DNA of 64,000 nt. Source: Acinetobacter baumannii. GTDB taxonomy: Bacteria; Pseudomonadota; Gammaproteobacteria; Pseudomonadales; Moraxellaceae. The stretch covers positions 124,001-188,000 of the forward strand of contig NZ_CP046654.1 in the NCBI RefSeq assembly GCF_009759685.1. The letters run 5' to 3'. Shown piece after piece: positions 6,740 to 15,760 of the stretch. The position numbers and the translations under genes were made by a program. Every line of letters begins with the position of its first letter. The first letter of the stretch is position 1. The notes beneath the pieces were generated by a model that was given only the letters and a program-made list of their open reading frames with translations, was not told where the DNA came from and did not search any database.

Positions 6740-7708
6740 AATTTCACTTGCAGTAGCATTGTAATAGACCATCAAGCTTCTTAAGTCTTTATGCCCAATC
6801 ATACGGGCCAAGTCTAAAACTTCTAATTTCCTTGCAAGGCGTGTACAAGCCTCATGGCGTGTATCATGGAAATGCAAATCAGTGATTTGACATCTATCTC
6901 TTAATTTACGCCAAAGCGTATCAAAGCTTTGGGAATTACAAGTAAAGACCTGCTTTTTATCAAGACCTTTTAATAAAGTAAGCAACTCAACTGCACGCTT
7001 AGATAGTGGTACATTTCGTTTAGTACCATTCTTTGTTTCAGTTAAAACTAAATATCTATCTTTTAAATAAACACGATCCCAAGTCAACCCAACAATCTCA
7101 CCAGCACGCATTGCTGTTTCAATTGCAAAGAGAAAGGCAATTATAATTTGCTGAGTTGAATTTACTGGTACATTGTTATCCCAATTTGCTGCAAGACATA
7201 ATCTATCAATCTCATCCTGAGCAATTCGTCTATCTCGGTGCTTTGATGGTGGTGGTAAAGTCAAGTCGGCCATTGGAGACTCTTTAATCCACTTCCATTC
7301 TTTCCGGGCAACAGTAAATAAAGAAGCTAAAATATTTGCTTCACGCCGGACAGTAGCACCCTGCACTTCTTTTAATCGGGAGTCGCGCCATTGCACTAAA
7401 TCGTCAGTTGTGACTTTGGCCAATTGCTTTTGACATAGCTTTTTATACTCACGCTTGAAGAAAGCCATTCGCTTGACTTCATTCTCATGAGTTTTCTTTT
7501 TAACACTCACTTCACTTAAGTAGCGTTCAATAGCTTCTAAAAAAGAGTGATCTGGTAATTTGCCATGCGATTGTTCGCGTAACTGAGTCTCGCGTTTAGA
7601 TGCCCAAGCTCGTGCCTGTGCTTTTGTATCAAAGGTTGCACTTTCGCGAATTCCGTTTACACTTATCTCGGCTCGCCATGTATTGTTGCGTTGTCTAAAT
7701 GAAGCCAT
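6722..7708 (-). CDS. Tyrosine integrase
   Basis: A 328-residue tyrosine recombinase that would insert and excise this element. It has an N-terminal arm-binding segment (1-50, with WRAEI and FDTKAQARAWA), a SAM-like core-binding domain (about 55-150) and a catalytic domain (160-328). Catalytic residues are visible: Arg201 (AMRAGE), Lys226, His281 and Arg284 (HDTRHE), His306 (GHKD) and nucleophile Tyr315 (LMVYYN). The set is intact, so activity is expected. It is the outermost element gene on the right; its upstream region carries repeated sequences that may be its binding sites. Confidence 0.9.
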   Translation of the reverse strand: MASFRQRNNTWRAEISVNGIRESATFDTKAQARAWASKRETQLREQSHGKLPDHSFLEAIERYLSEVSVKKKTHENEVKRMAFFKREYKKLCQKQLAKVTTDDLVQWRDSRLKEVQGATVRREANILASLFTVARKEWKWIKESPMADLTLPPPSKHRDRRIAQDEIDRLCLAANWDNNVPVNSTQQIIIAFLFAIETAMRAGEIVGLTWDRVYLKDRYLVLTETKNGTKRNVPLSKRAVELLTLLKGLDKKQVFTCNSQSFDTLWRKLRDRCQITDLHFHDTRHEACTRLARKLEVLDLARMIGHKDLRSLMVYYNATASEIATRLD

Positions 7709-7745
7709 AATTTTGTGGCGTAATCTTGGCGTAATTGTGATAACC

Positions 7746-7830
7746 GAAATAATAGGAAAAAATAAGAAATAATAGAAGTACAGATTATTGGCTAATTTGG
7801 CATTTGATTGTTTTGTATGAAATAATAAGA
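7746..7830. repeat. Direct repeats GAAATAATA, possible integrase arm-type sites
   Basis: GAAATAATA occurs at 7746, 7766 and 7819 in a run of similar A-rich sequence just upstream of the integrase. The first two are exactly 20 bp apart. Arm-type integrase sites usually look like this and lie inside the element near attP. The site role is inferred. Confidence 0.45.
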
Positions 7831-8005
7831 AAAGATAAAAAAACCTAAGAAGTTGTTATTTTTGATCAAGTGCCCGCCGAGCGCACCATTTTATATATAA
7901 TAACTTCATAAATTTATCTCAATTTTATAAAATTCCGACTATTTTACTTGGTTTATTAATCATTATCGCTCAAAATATACCCCTCTTTCATAATGTGAGA
8001 ATTTC

Positions 8006-8941
8006 ATGACTGATGCTTTGGTTTTAAGAGATTTGTCCAAAACATATCGTAATGGTTTTCAGGCGTTAAAAGGTATTAACCTCACTGTGCCTGAAGGTGA
8101 ATTTTATGCGTTGTTAGGTCCAAATGGCGCCGGCAAATCAACAACCATTGGTATTATCAGCTCCCTCACGAAAAAGACCTCAGGAACAGTTGAGATTTTC
8201 GGACATAATCTCGATACTCATCCATCCTTGGCAAAACAGCAGCTTGGCGTTGTCCCTCAGGAATTTAACTTTGGGCAGTTTGAAAAAGCATTTGATATTT
8301 TAGTAACGCAAGCTGGTTATTACGGTATCCATAGAAAGATTGCAGAAAAGCGCGCAGAACATTATTTAGAAAAACTGGGCCTATGGGAAAAACGTAATAT
8401 ACAAGCACGTATGCTGTCAGGTGGTATGAAACGCCGTCTTATGATTGCCCGTGCCATGATGCATGAGCCTAAACTTCTTATTTTAGATGAGCCTACTGCA
8501 GGTGTAGATATTGAGTTACGCCGTTCTATGTGGGATTTTCTGACTGAAATGAACGAAAACGGTACTTCTATTATTTTAACGACACATTATCTCGAAGAAG
8601 CAGAAATGTTGTGTCGTCAAATTGCCATCATTGACCGTGGTGTCATTAAAGAAGATACCAGCATGAAAAGTTTCTTAAACCAGCTGAGTGAAGAGTCTTT
8701 TATTTTTGATTTGGCTGAACCTATTGCCCCACTCCAGCTCAATATTATTGGTGTGAAGTTCAACTTAATTGATAGTAGTACTTTAGAAGTAACAATGGAT
8801 AAAGCACATACATTAAATGATTTATTCCAACTTTTAGAGTCACAAGGTATTCGTGTTCGCAGCATGCGAAATAAATCGAATCGTCTTGAAGAGCTATTTG
8901 TCAAAATGGTCGAGAAAAATCTTGAAGGAGCGGCAAAATGA
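8006..8941 (+). CDS. ABC transporter ATP-binding protein (ABC-2 type exporter)
   Basis: A 311-residue ATPase with all nucleotide-binding motifs: Walker A GPNGAGKST near 38-46, the signature LSGGMKRRLMIARA near 138-151, Walker B LLILDEPTAGVD near 157-168 and the switch histidine in TTHYLEEAE. The C-terminal 80 residues are an accessory domain. The overall form matches YadG-like and multidrug ABC-2 ATPases. Its stop overlaps the permease start by 4 nt (ATGA). The substrate is unknown. It is the first chromosomal gene after the integrative element. Confidence 0.9.
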   Translation: MTDALVLRDLSKTYRNGFQALKGINLTVPEGEFYALLGPNGAGKSTTIGIISSLTKKTSGTVEIFGHNLDTHPSLAKQQLGVVPQEFNFGQFEKAFDILVTQAGYYGIHRKIAEKRAEHYLEKLGLWEKRNIQARMLSGGMKRRLMIARAMMHEPKLLILDEPTAGVDIELRRSMWDFLTEMNENGTSIILTTHYLEEAEMLCRQIAIIDRGVIKEDTSMKSFLNQLSEESFIFDLAEPIAPLQLNIIGVKFNLIDSSTLEVTMDKAHTLNDLFQLLESQGIRVRSMRNKSNRLEELFVKMVEKNLEGAAK

Positions 8942-9711
8942 ACTTTAACCAACTGCAAATTGCCCTCTGGACTCTAGTTCGTAAAGAAGTACGCCGATTT
9001 CTACGCATTTGGCCGCAAACCTTATTACCACCTGCAATTACCATGAGTTTGTACTTTGTCATTTTCGGTAATTTGGTTGGCTCACGTATTGGTGAAATGG
9101 GTGGCGTAAGTTACATGCAATTTATTGTACCTGGCCTCATCATGATGGCTGTCATTACCAACAGTTATGCCAATGTATCATCGAGTTTCTTTAGTGTGAA
9201 ATTTCAAAAAAGCATTGAAGAGCTGATTATGAGTCCTGTGCCCTTACATATTATCTTATGGGGCTATGTTATTGGTGGTATTTGTCGAGGTGTCTTGGTT
9301 GGTGCAATCGTTACCGCGATGAGTATGTTTTTTACTGACCTTTTTATCCATAACTGGTTCGTAACTATATATACAGTATTAATTACATCCGTTTTATTTT
9401 CTTTAGGCGGTTTTATTAATGCAGTCTACGCAAAATCATTTGATGATATTTCTATTATTCCAACATTTGTACTTACTCCACTTACCTATTTAGGTGGTGT
9501 GTTTTATGCCATTAGTGCACTTGGTCCTTTTTGGCAAAAACTTTCTTTAATTAATCCTATTGTTTATATGGTAAATGCTTTCCGTTTCGGCATTTTAGGT
9601 CATAGTGACGTGAACGTTTCGTTCTCTTTAATCATTGTGACATTATGCTGTGCTGTACTTTACGGAATTGCTTATTATTTACTTGCTCGTGGTTCAGGAA
9701 TGCGTGAATGA
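8938..9711 (+). CDS. ABC-2 type transporter permease
   Basis: A 257-residue inner-membrane protein with about six hydrophobic spans and the ABC-2 family pattern, including KSIEELIMSPVP in the loop that contacts the ATPase. It resembles YadH. It forms a transporter with the overlapping upstream ATPase. The queF start overlaps its stop as ATGA, so the three genes are very likely one operon. Nothing in the sequence identifies the substrate. Confidence 0.88.
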   Translation: MNFNQLQIALWTLVRKEVRRFLRIWPQTLLPPAITMSLYFVIFGNLVGSRIGEMGGVSYMQFIVPGLIMMAVITNSYANVSSSFFSVKFQKSIEELIMSPVPLHIILWGYVIGGICRGVLVGAIVTAMSMFFTDLFIHNWFVTIYTVLITSVLFSLGGFINAVYAKSFDDISIIPTFVLTPLTYLGGVFYAISALGPFWQKLSLINPIVYMVNAFRFGILGHSDVNVSFSLIIVTLCCAVLYGIAYYLLARGSGMRE

Positions 9712-10520
9712 GTGTCGAACAGTCTTTATTGGGTAAAGAAACCCAATATCCAACTAGCTATCAACCCGATGTGTTATTTCCAATTGCACGTGCTCAATCT
9801 CGTGAAAAATATGCTCATATCGAAGGTATAACCCAAGGTAAAGATTGGTGGCACGTTTTCGAAATTTCTTGGTTGAATGCTCACGGTATTCCACAGGTTG
9901 CTATCGGCAGAATTACACTGCCAGCTTCTTCACCGAATTTGATTGAATCAAAGTCATTAAAACTTTATTTCAATAGTCTTAACTTCACTCAGTTTGACTC
10001 TACACAGTCATTCATTGAAACAGTTGAAAAAGATTTATCTGCTGCGGCAGGTGCAAAAGTTGAATTAACCCTATTTCAAGTAGATGATTTAGAGATTTCT
10101 AAACCTCAAGGGATCTGTATTGATGATCTTATGCCAGAGCGTTTAGAACAACATCCTGATGCTACTCTCTTAAAACTTGATGAGTCAGATGAAGAAATCG
10201 AAGTTGAACTGTATTCTCATCTTTTGAGAAGTAACTGCCCAGTCACGGGTCAACCGGATTGGGGGACAGTTTTTATTCGTTTTAAGGGCAAAAAACCTTG
10301 TTATCGTAGTCTTTTAGCCTATATTATTTCGTACCGTCAGCATAACGGTTTCCACGAACAATGTGTCGAACAAATCTTTGCCGATATTTGGCAAAATTTG
10401 CAACCTGAAAAGCTGATGGTTTATGCAACTTATACTCGCCGCGGTGGACTTGATATCAATCCTTGCCGAGTATCGGATCTTACATGGATGCCAAAACCGA
10501 TTCGATTGGCACGACAATAA
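9708..10520 (+). CDS. queF: NADPH-dependent 7-cyano-7-deazaguanine reductase QueF
   Basis: QueF reduces preQ0 to preQ1 in queuosine biosynthesis for tRNA modification. The 270-residue length is that of the two-lobed (E. coli-type) enzyme. Motifs seen: ESKSLKLY near 80-87 for NADPH and substrate binding, SNCPVTGQPDWG with the catalytic Cys177 and Asp184, and a RRGGLDINP segment near the end. It is translationally coupled to the ABC permease upstream, though no functional link is obvious. Confidence 0.93.
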   Translation: MSVEQSLLGKETQYPTSYQPDVLFPIARAQSREKYAHIEGITQGKDWWHVFEISWLNAHGIPQVAIGRITLPASSPNLIESKSLKLYFNSLNFTQFDSTQSFIETVEKDLSAAAGAKVELTLFQVDDLEISKPQGICIDDLMPERLEQHPDATLLKLDESDEEIEVELYSHLLRSNCPVTGQPDWGTVFIRFKGKKPCYRSLLAYIISYRQHNGFHEQCVEQIFADIWQNLQPEKLMVYATYTRRGGLDINPCRVSDLTWMPKPIRLARQ

Positions 10521-10543
10521 AACGAATAATTTGAGGATACACC

Positions 10544-11194
10544 ATGCCGTTTTTTGGTTTTACCCCTTCTGAAGGCTTATTGAACGATATACAGACTGGA
10601 ATTGCGAATAAAAATTCTAGTGAACCGTTATATCCACTTCGAGACAAAATCGCTTTACAACTCAATGAAGAAATTATTGAAAATGTACTTACCCAGTTAG
10701 TACAACATTTCCCAGCGAGTGAAAAAAGAGATACTGCCGAAAAACTAGCTGGTTATGTCAAATCAACAGTTGCCGTGCTTTTAAAGCAATTACTCAGCAA
10801 AGCGCCAAACGATGTGGTTAAACAGTCAGTTGAGTTTTCAGAGAAAAGCTTATTTAAAGATCCGCAAGGCCAATATAAAGTTGGCGTTGCTTTAGATGCT
10901 GGCCTAGTTACCAACTTGAAGCATAATTTTGCCGAGCTTCAGGCGGGTAATGACATTAATAAAGCAGCATTAGCAGAACTATATAAACAGTTCGGTGATG
11001 CTATGGTGAGACATTTTATGTCTGACTTTAATAAAACATTAGATTTAGGCATGATTAAGCGTAAAGCAGCCGATATTGGCGCTGCTGCTGTAACTAAAGC
11101 AGTTCATATTGCGATCGACAAACTCATTCCAAGTTTAAATCGCACTGAACTAAAAGCGATGGCTGAATATCATGATGGACTATTCTTTAACTAA
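10544..11194 (+). CDS. Conserved hypothetical protein, 216 residues
   Basis: An apparently cytosolic, largely helical protein with no signal peptide and no membrane span. I do not recognise a named domain. A GAGGATAC ribosome site precedes the start, 23 nt after queF, so it is likely the last gene of the ABC-queF operon. A strong terminator follows at 11214-11238. Confidence 0.7.
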   Translation: MPFFGFTPSEGLLNDIQTGIANKNSSEPLYPLRDKIALQLNEEIIENVLTQLVQHFPASEKRDTAEKLAGYVKSTVAVLLKQLLSKAPNDVVKQSVEFSEKSLFKDPQGQYKVGVALDAGLVTNLKHNFAELQAGNDINKAALAELYKQFGDAMVRHFMSDFNKTLDLGMIKRKAADIGAAAVTKAVHIAIDKLIPSLNRTELKAMAEYHDGLFFN

Positions 11195-11213
11195 TAAAAA
11201 ATAGTCTATCGGA

Positions 11214-11238
11214 AACCTGGTGAGAGCCAGGTTTTTTT
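11214..11238 (+). terminator. Intrinsic terminator of the queF operon
   Basis: AACCTGG pairs with CCAGGTT around a TGAGAG loop and is followed by seven T residues. Confidence 0.85.
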
Positions 11239-11322
11239 ATTGCAAAATATTGATATACATTGTCATAAATCAGGTTTATGTTAGCATGCGCCAAGCACTG
11301 ATTGACCTTTAGTTAAAGCCGC

Positions 11323-12465
11323 ATGTCTCCTAGTCCACAATATAAATTTTTACGCCAAGCTCCTCGAGATGGCCTTAGTACTGCCATGCAACCTTCGCGC
11401 TGGCAGCAGCTTCATATTGACCCTTGGTTATGCCTATTTTTATTCCTAAATGCATTGTTAGGTTTAACGGTACTTTATAGTGCATCTGCACAAGATGTGG
11501 GACTCGTCAGTAAACAGGCCATGAGCTTTGGTATCGGCTTTCTGGTCATGATTAGCCTAGCGCAAATTCCACCCAAGGTTTATCAAGCTTTTTCACCTTA
11601 TTTTTATTTATTTGGCCTGTTTTCCTTAATTGGCGTTATGGTTTTTGGTGAAGTTCGCATGGGCGCGCAGCGCTGGATTGATATTCCGGGGTTCGGGAGT
11701 GTTCAACCCAGCGAATTTATGAAAATTGGCATGCCAATGATGGTTGCATGGTTTTTAGCTCGTAAACCTCTTCCTCCTAGCTTCTCGCAGGTTATTTTGT
11801 CTTTAATGTTAATTGGTGTTCCATTTTTACTTATTGCAGAACAGCCTGACCTAGGAACATCACTATTAGTATTAGCAAGTGGGATTTTTGTACTGTTCTT
11901 AAGTGGGCTATCTTGGCGCATGATCGGTGCAGCAGCAGCTTGTGCAGCTATTGTGATTCCAATTGCATGGGAATTCCTTTTACACGACTATCAACGTCAA
12001 CGGGTATTAACGTTGCTTGACCCAGAAGCGGATGCTTTAGGAACAGGCTGGAACATTATTCAGTCCAAAACAGCAATCGGTTCTGGTGGGTTCTCAGGGA
12101 AAGGTTTCCTCGAAGGTACTCAATCACATTTGCACTTCTTACCAGAAGGCCATACTGACTTTATTATTGCTGCTTACTCAGAAGAATTCGGTTTAATTGG
12201 TGTACTTATATTAGTAATTCTTTATTCGGCCATTATTTTTAGAACATTTCAAATCGGTTTACAAAGCTTTCACAATTATGGCCGATTAGTGGCTGGCGCG
12301 TTTGGTTTGTCTTTTTTTGTTTATGTATTTGTAAACGCAGGAATGGTCAGTGGTATTTTACCTGTAGTGGGTGTTCCCTTACCTTTTATGAGTTATGGCG
12401 GTACCGCTATTATTACTTTAATGGCCACTTTTGGTTTAGTCATGTCTATTCATACACATCGATAA
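11323..12465 (+). CDS. mrdB: RodA, SEDS peptidoglycan glycosyltransferase
   Basis: RodA polymerises lipid II with PBP2 in the elongasome. The 380-residue protein has about ten membrane spans and the SEDS signatures: QPSEFMKIG near 127, EQPDLGTSLLV near 174, the LPEGHTDFI and AAYSEEFG loop near 270-290, and PFMSYGGTA near the C-terminus. Length fits the family. It is followed by mltB (20 nt) and then rlpA, giving a local cell-wall cluster. Confidence 0.95.
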   Translation: MSPSPQYKFLRQAPRDGLSTAMQPSRWQQLHIDPWLCLFLFLNALLGLTVLYSASAQDVGLVSKQAMSFGIGFLVMISLAQIPPKVYQAFSPYFYLFGLFSLIGVMVFGEVRMGAQRWIDIPGFGSVQPSEFMKIGMPMMVAWFLARKPLPPSFSQVILSLMLIGVPFLLIAEQPDLGTSLLVLASGIFVLFLSGLSWRMIGAAAACAAIVIPIAWEFLLHDYQRQRVLTLLDPEADALGTGWNIIQSKTAIGSGGFSGKGFLEGTQSHLHFLPEGHTDFIIAAYSEEFGLIGVLILVILYSAIIFRTFQIGLQSFHNYGRLVAGAFGLSFFVYVFVNAGMVSGILPVVGVPLPFMSYGGTAIITLMATFGLVMSIHTHR

Positions 12466-12484
12466 TCTGGAATTTAAAAAAGAT

Positions 12485-13486
12485 ATGTTGTCTCAATTTG
12501 TTAATAAAACTTTAAAAGTGCTTGCCTTGTGTACTGGCCTTATTAGCACAAGTCATTTTGCTCAGGCCAATGATTTTGTAACTCATCCTAACTATTTAAA
12601 TTTTAAACAAAAAGCCATGAGCACTTATGGCTTAAGCGGTGAACAGGTTGACGCCGCTATGAATGGTGCAAAAAATTTACCAAACATTATAAATATTATG
12701 ACTCGCCCTGGTGAAAGTAAGCCTTGGTACGACTATCGCTCTATGTTTTTAGTCGAAGGTACTATTCAACGTGGTGTCCGCTTTAAAAACCAATATGCCG
12801 ATGCTCTCAATCGTGCTGAACAACAATTTGGTGTTTCTCAAGCGGTTATTCTAGGCATTTTAGGTGTTGAAACAGGTTATGGAGCCAATAAAGGTTCGTT
12901 TATTACTCGTGATGCACTTGCAACGTTAGCATTTGGCTACCCACGCCGTGCTGAATATTTTGGCGATGAGTTAGCTGCTCTCATTGCATGGACTTACAAA
13001 GAAGGTTATCCAACCAATAGTATTGTAGGTTCTTATGCTGGTGCCATTGGCTTCCCGCAGTTTATGCCAAGCAACATTAGTAAGTACGGGGTCGACTTTG
13101 ATGGTAATGGTCATATCGACCTACGAAACTCTGCAGAAGATGCGATTGGCTCAATCGCAAATTACTTAGCAAAACAAGGCTGGCAACGCGATCAACCTAT
13201 TGGTTTTATGGCTCGTTACACGGGTTCAAATCCGGAAAGTATCATTGCTAAAGATTTGACCCAGCCCACTCCGTATGGTGCACTAAAAAATCAAGGGATT
13301 TCCCCTTTAAATCCGTTAGTCAAAATTGATGACTTAGATATGGTAAATGTTATTCAATTACAAGACTATAACGGTCCAATTTACTATTTAACCTATCCGA
13401 ACTTTCAAGTAATTACGACTTATAACAAAAGCCGAATGTATGCGACTGCCGTATGGTTGTTAGGTACAGAAGTAGCTAGCCGATAG
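12485..13486 (+). CDS. mltB: Lytic murein transglycosylase B
   Basis: A 333-residue glycan-cleaving transglycosylase. The catalytic glutamate is Glu129 in GVETGYG. SYAGAIGFPQFMPSN and the FDGNGHIDL loop are family hallmarks. Residues 1-28 are a signal peptide ending in FAQA. There is no lipobox, so unlike E. coli MltB the product is predicted to be a soluble periplasmic enzyme. It lies 20 nt after rodA and is probably cotranscribed with it. Confidence 0.93.
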   Translation: MLSQFVNKTLKVLALCTGLISTSHFAQANDFVTHPNYLNFKQKAMSTYGLSGEQVDAAMNGAKNLPNIINIMTRPGESKPWYDYRSMFLVEGTIQRGVRFKNQYADALNRAEQQFGVSQAVILGILGVETGYGANKGSFITRDALATLAFGYPRRAEYFGDELAALIAWTYKEGYPTNSIVGSYAGAIGFPQFMPSNISKYGVDFDGNGHIDLRNSAEDAIGSIANYLAKQGWQRDQPIGFMARYTGSNPESIIAKDLTQPTPYGALKNQGISPLNPLVKIDDLDMVNVIQLQDYNGPIYYLTYPNFQVITTYNKSRMYATAVWLLGTEVASR

Positions 13487-13776
13487 GCTAGCTTTTTGAT
13501 GAGTTTATGTAAAAGTCAATAAATATTTTTGTTAAATCGATCACAATACAAACATTTTAAACACCTTGTTACATATTTGGTTATTTTTTAACCTAAAACT
13601 GTAAGTTTTTGCCCTTTTTGTAACTATTTCTCGTTAAAGACTAGACACTCTCCGTAAGCGATGAATATTATCCACCCCAATCAAGCAATTGCAAAAGTGA
13701 ATAATTAGGCATGTTCACTTCAATTTTTAGCTCTTTGGCTAAATGAAAAAGTGCATGTTCTCAGGAGTTTATATAA

Positions 13777-14394
13777 ATGCAGTTATCGCTGAAATACATT
13801 CTTGCACTGACGGCTAGTTTAAGCATGGCCCCACTGCACGCTGAAATGATGCAATCATCATCATTAAATAGCGATGTAGATGGTCCAAATGCAAATTTAG
13901 CTGCTCGTGTGTTGAGTAAAGATACTCAAAACTTTAATTCTCGTTTCTCTAATATTAACAGTCTTTCAATCACTGAACGTTCTGGCGATCAAATCCGTCG
14001 TCAAGCTATCGCAGCTAAAATTGAAATCCCTGAAGATGAGCCTTCAGTGATTGAAAAACTTAACACAGTAGCTTCAAATACTGTTCGTAAGTTTAGCCAA
14101 ACTGGCATGGCATCGTGGTATGGTCGTCAATTTCATGGCCGTAAAACTGCAAGTGGTGAAACATTCGATATGAATGCACTTACTGCTGCTCACCGTAGCT
14201 TACCGCTTAACTGTTATATCCGTGTCACCAACAAAGACAATGGCAAAAGCGTAGTGGTAAAAGTAAACGATCGTGGTCCTTTCCATGGTAATCGTGTGCT
14301 TGATTTATCATACGGTGCAGCTAAACGCCTTGGTATTACCAATGCTGGTACTGCTAAAGTAAGTATTGAGCGTGTAGACGGTCCTACTTCATAA
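13777..14394 (+). CDS. rlpA: RlpA-family septal ring lytic transglycosylase
   Basis: A 205-residue protein with a signal peptide (1-22, ending LHA) and a double-psi beta-barrel at about 110-200. GMASWYGRQFHGRKTASGE, MNALTAAHRSLP and VNDRGPFHGNRVLDLS are the RlpA core, with the catalytic Asp in VNDRG. No SPOR domain follows, so this is a short form. RlpA enzymes cleave denuded glycan at the septum. A 290-bp gap separates it from mltB, so it likely has its own promoter; an AGGAG site lies upstream. Confidence 0.9.
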   Translation: MQLSLKYILALTASLSMAPLHAEMMQSSSLNSDVDGPNANLAARVLSKDTQNFNSRFSNINSLSITERSGDQIRRQAIAAKIEIPEDEPSVIEKLNTVASNTVRKFSQTGMASWYGRQFHGRKTASGETFDMNALTAAHRSLPLNCYIRVTNKDNGKSVVVKVNDRGPFHGNRVLDLSYGAAKRLGITNAGTAKVSIERVDGPTS

Positions 14395-14416
14395 GCGATT
14401 ACTCCTCGAGTTCATG

Positions 14417-14447
14417 AAAAAGCCACCAGTTAAGTTGTGGCTTTTTT
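14417..14447 (+). terminator. Intrinsic terminator after rlpA
   Basis: AAAAGCCAC pairs with GTGGCTTTT across a 10-nt loop and ends in a T run. Confidence 0.8.
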
Positions 14448-14949
14448 AATATAAAAAGAGCAAAAAAAAACTATAAAAATTTTGTGTCTAGATTCGTTTT
14501 TTCATTACAAAAATGATTATTTTTTAACCCAAAAACACACTGATTTATTCTTTATCGATTTTTGCGCATATTTTTCGATTACAGCCATTTTAAAATAATT
14601 CCGCTACCCTAGTACCACTTTAGTCTAAAAAGAGTTGTTTAACGCGTTTTAAGACAAGATGAGTTGAGTATTTTTCTATTATTTTCCCATTCTTCATGAA
14701 AATGAGGTTTTTTTGAGGATTTGACTCTCTCAAAATCACAAATAAATAATCTGAAATTTTTGAGCTCATCCTCCCTTTCTTCAGTGCTGTTTTTCATTTT
14801 TGTGCCGAAATGAATAAACTTTAAATTTTAGGCTTACTTGATTTAACAAACATGTCGATATACAACTTGTCTTGTCTCTCCCGATAACGAGAGGATAAAA
14901 TATAAACAGAAAAAGAATGACTCAAAATTAGACAAGGAGAACAAGGTCT
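14448..14949. other. AT-rich intergenic stretch, no gene seen
   Basis: Both strands lack a convincing reading frame. TTGACT near 14721 with AAATAA 17 bp later is a possible weak promoter toward the DUF962 gene. A small hairpin (CTCTC/GAGAG) lies near 14875-14893, and an ACAAGGAGA ribosome site precedes the next start. I see nothing else that I can name. Confidence 0.4.
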
Positions 14950-15401
14950 ATGAAATCTATCGGTGAATGGTTTGATGAATATAGTGAAAGTCATCAAAAC
15001 CCGATAAATAAGAAAATTCACTGGGTATGTGTTCCAGCTATTTTATTTTCGATTATTGGAATTATTGCTCACTTTAGTGCCCTACTCACCGCTTTACTCG
15101 TAGTACTGACACTCATTTTTTATGCTCGGCTTGATCTTGTACTTGCAGTAGCAATGGCTGCTCTACTTGTTGTGATGGCATGGCTTATTTATGTTCTACC
15201 AGTAGGTGTAGGATTTTATATTGCTCTTTTTGTGTTTGCCTGGATTGGACAATTTTATGGACATAAAGTTGAAGGAAAAAACCTTCTTTCTTTAAAGATT
15301 TGCAATTTCTCTTGATTGGTCCGGTCTGGTGTATGGATGCTTATCTTGCAAAGATATTACCTCATTGGAAAAGCCGTCAAAAGAAACTGATTGCTCAATA
15401 A
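14950..15401 (+). pseudogene. Frameshifted DUF962/Mpo1-like membrane protein
   Basis: The first frame (14950-15315) reads as a DUF962 protein: GEWFDEYSESHQNPINKKIHW, several membrane spans and AWIGQFYGHKVEGK. It then shifts into an unrelated tail. If one A were added to the six-A run near 15276-15281, the frame would continue as KKPSFFKDLQFLLIGPVW and end at TAA 15399-15401, giving about 150 residues, the usual family length. DUF962 relatives include yeast Mpo1, a fatty-acid dioxygenase. A real mutation, homopolymer slippage or a sequencing error are all possible. Confidence 0.8.
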
Positions 15402-15410
15402 ATTTTGAAG

Positions 15411-15438
15411 AAGCTGAATCCTAAAAAGATTCAGCTTT
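15411..15438. terminator. Bidirectional terminator between DUF962 gene and azlD
   Basis: AAGCTGAATC pairs perfectly with GATTCAGCTT around CTAAAAA. It serves the convergent genes on both sides. Confidence 0.7.
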
Positions 15439-15441
15439 AAC

Positions 15442-15759
15442 TTAATGATTTATTAGAAAATTTATAAAATAAAAAAATGCTAGGCTCAGCAGAACGCTCG
15501 GTAACACTTTTTTAAAATAGAAAGCCACGACAGTACAAAATATCGTTGCGTATAAGTAAGGATTATCTAAAAATCCTCTTAATTCATTATTTTCAAAAAA
15601 AATTACTGGAATACAAATAGCACTTAATAAACAAGGAGCTGAATAATTCAACATTTTATTCATAAGTACTGGTAATTTAACTTTTACGTTTGGTTCCAAA
15701 AAATAATAACGATTAAAAAATACGATAGCTGCCAGTCCTAAAATCATAAGCCATGACAT
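15442..15759 (-). CDS. azlD: AzlD-family branched-chain amino acid exporter subunit
   Basis: A 105-residue membrane protein with about four hydrophobic spans and the LPVLMNKMLNYSAPCLLSA pattern of AzlD. AzlD works with AzlC in exporting branched-chain amino acids or related compounds. Only 1 nt separates it from the azlC stop, so the pair is an operon. Confidence 0.82.
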   Translation of the reverse strand: MSWLMILGLAAIVFFNRYYFLEPNVKVKLPVLMNKMLNYSAPCLLSAICIPVIFFENNELRGFLDNPYLYATIFCTVVAFYFKKVLPSVLLSLAFFYFINFLINH

Positions 15760-15760
15760 T

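Noticed and set aside
7871-7887. GC-rich patch TGCCCGCCGAGCGCACC as the attachment core
   Set aside because: It stands out in base composition, but with only one element end in view there is no second copy to compare.
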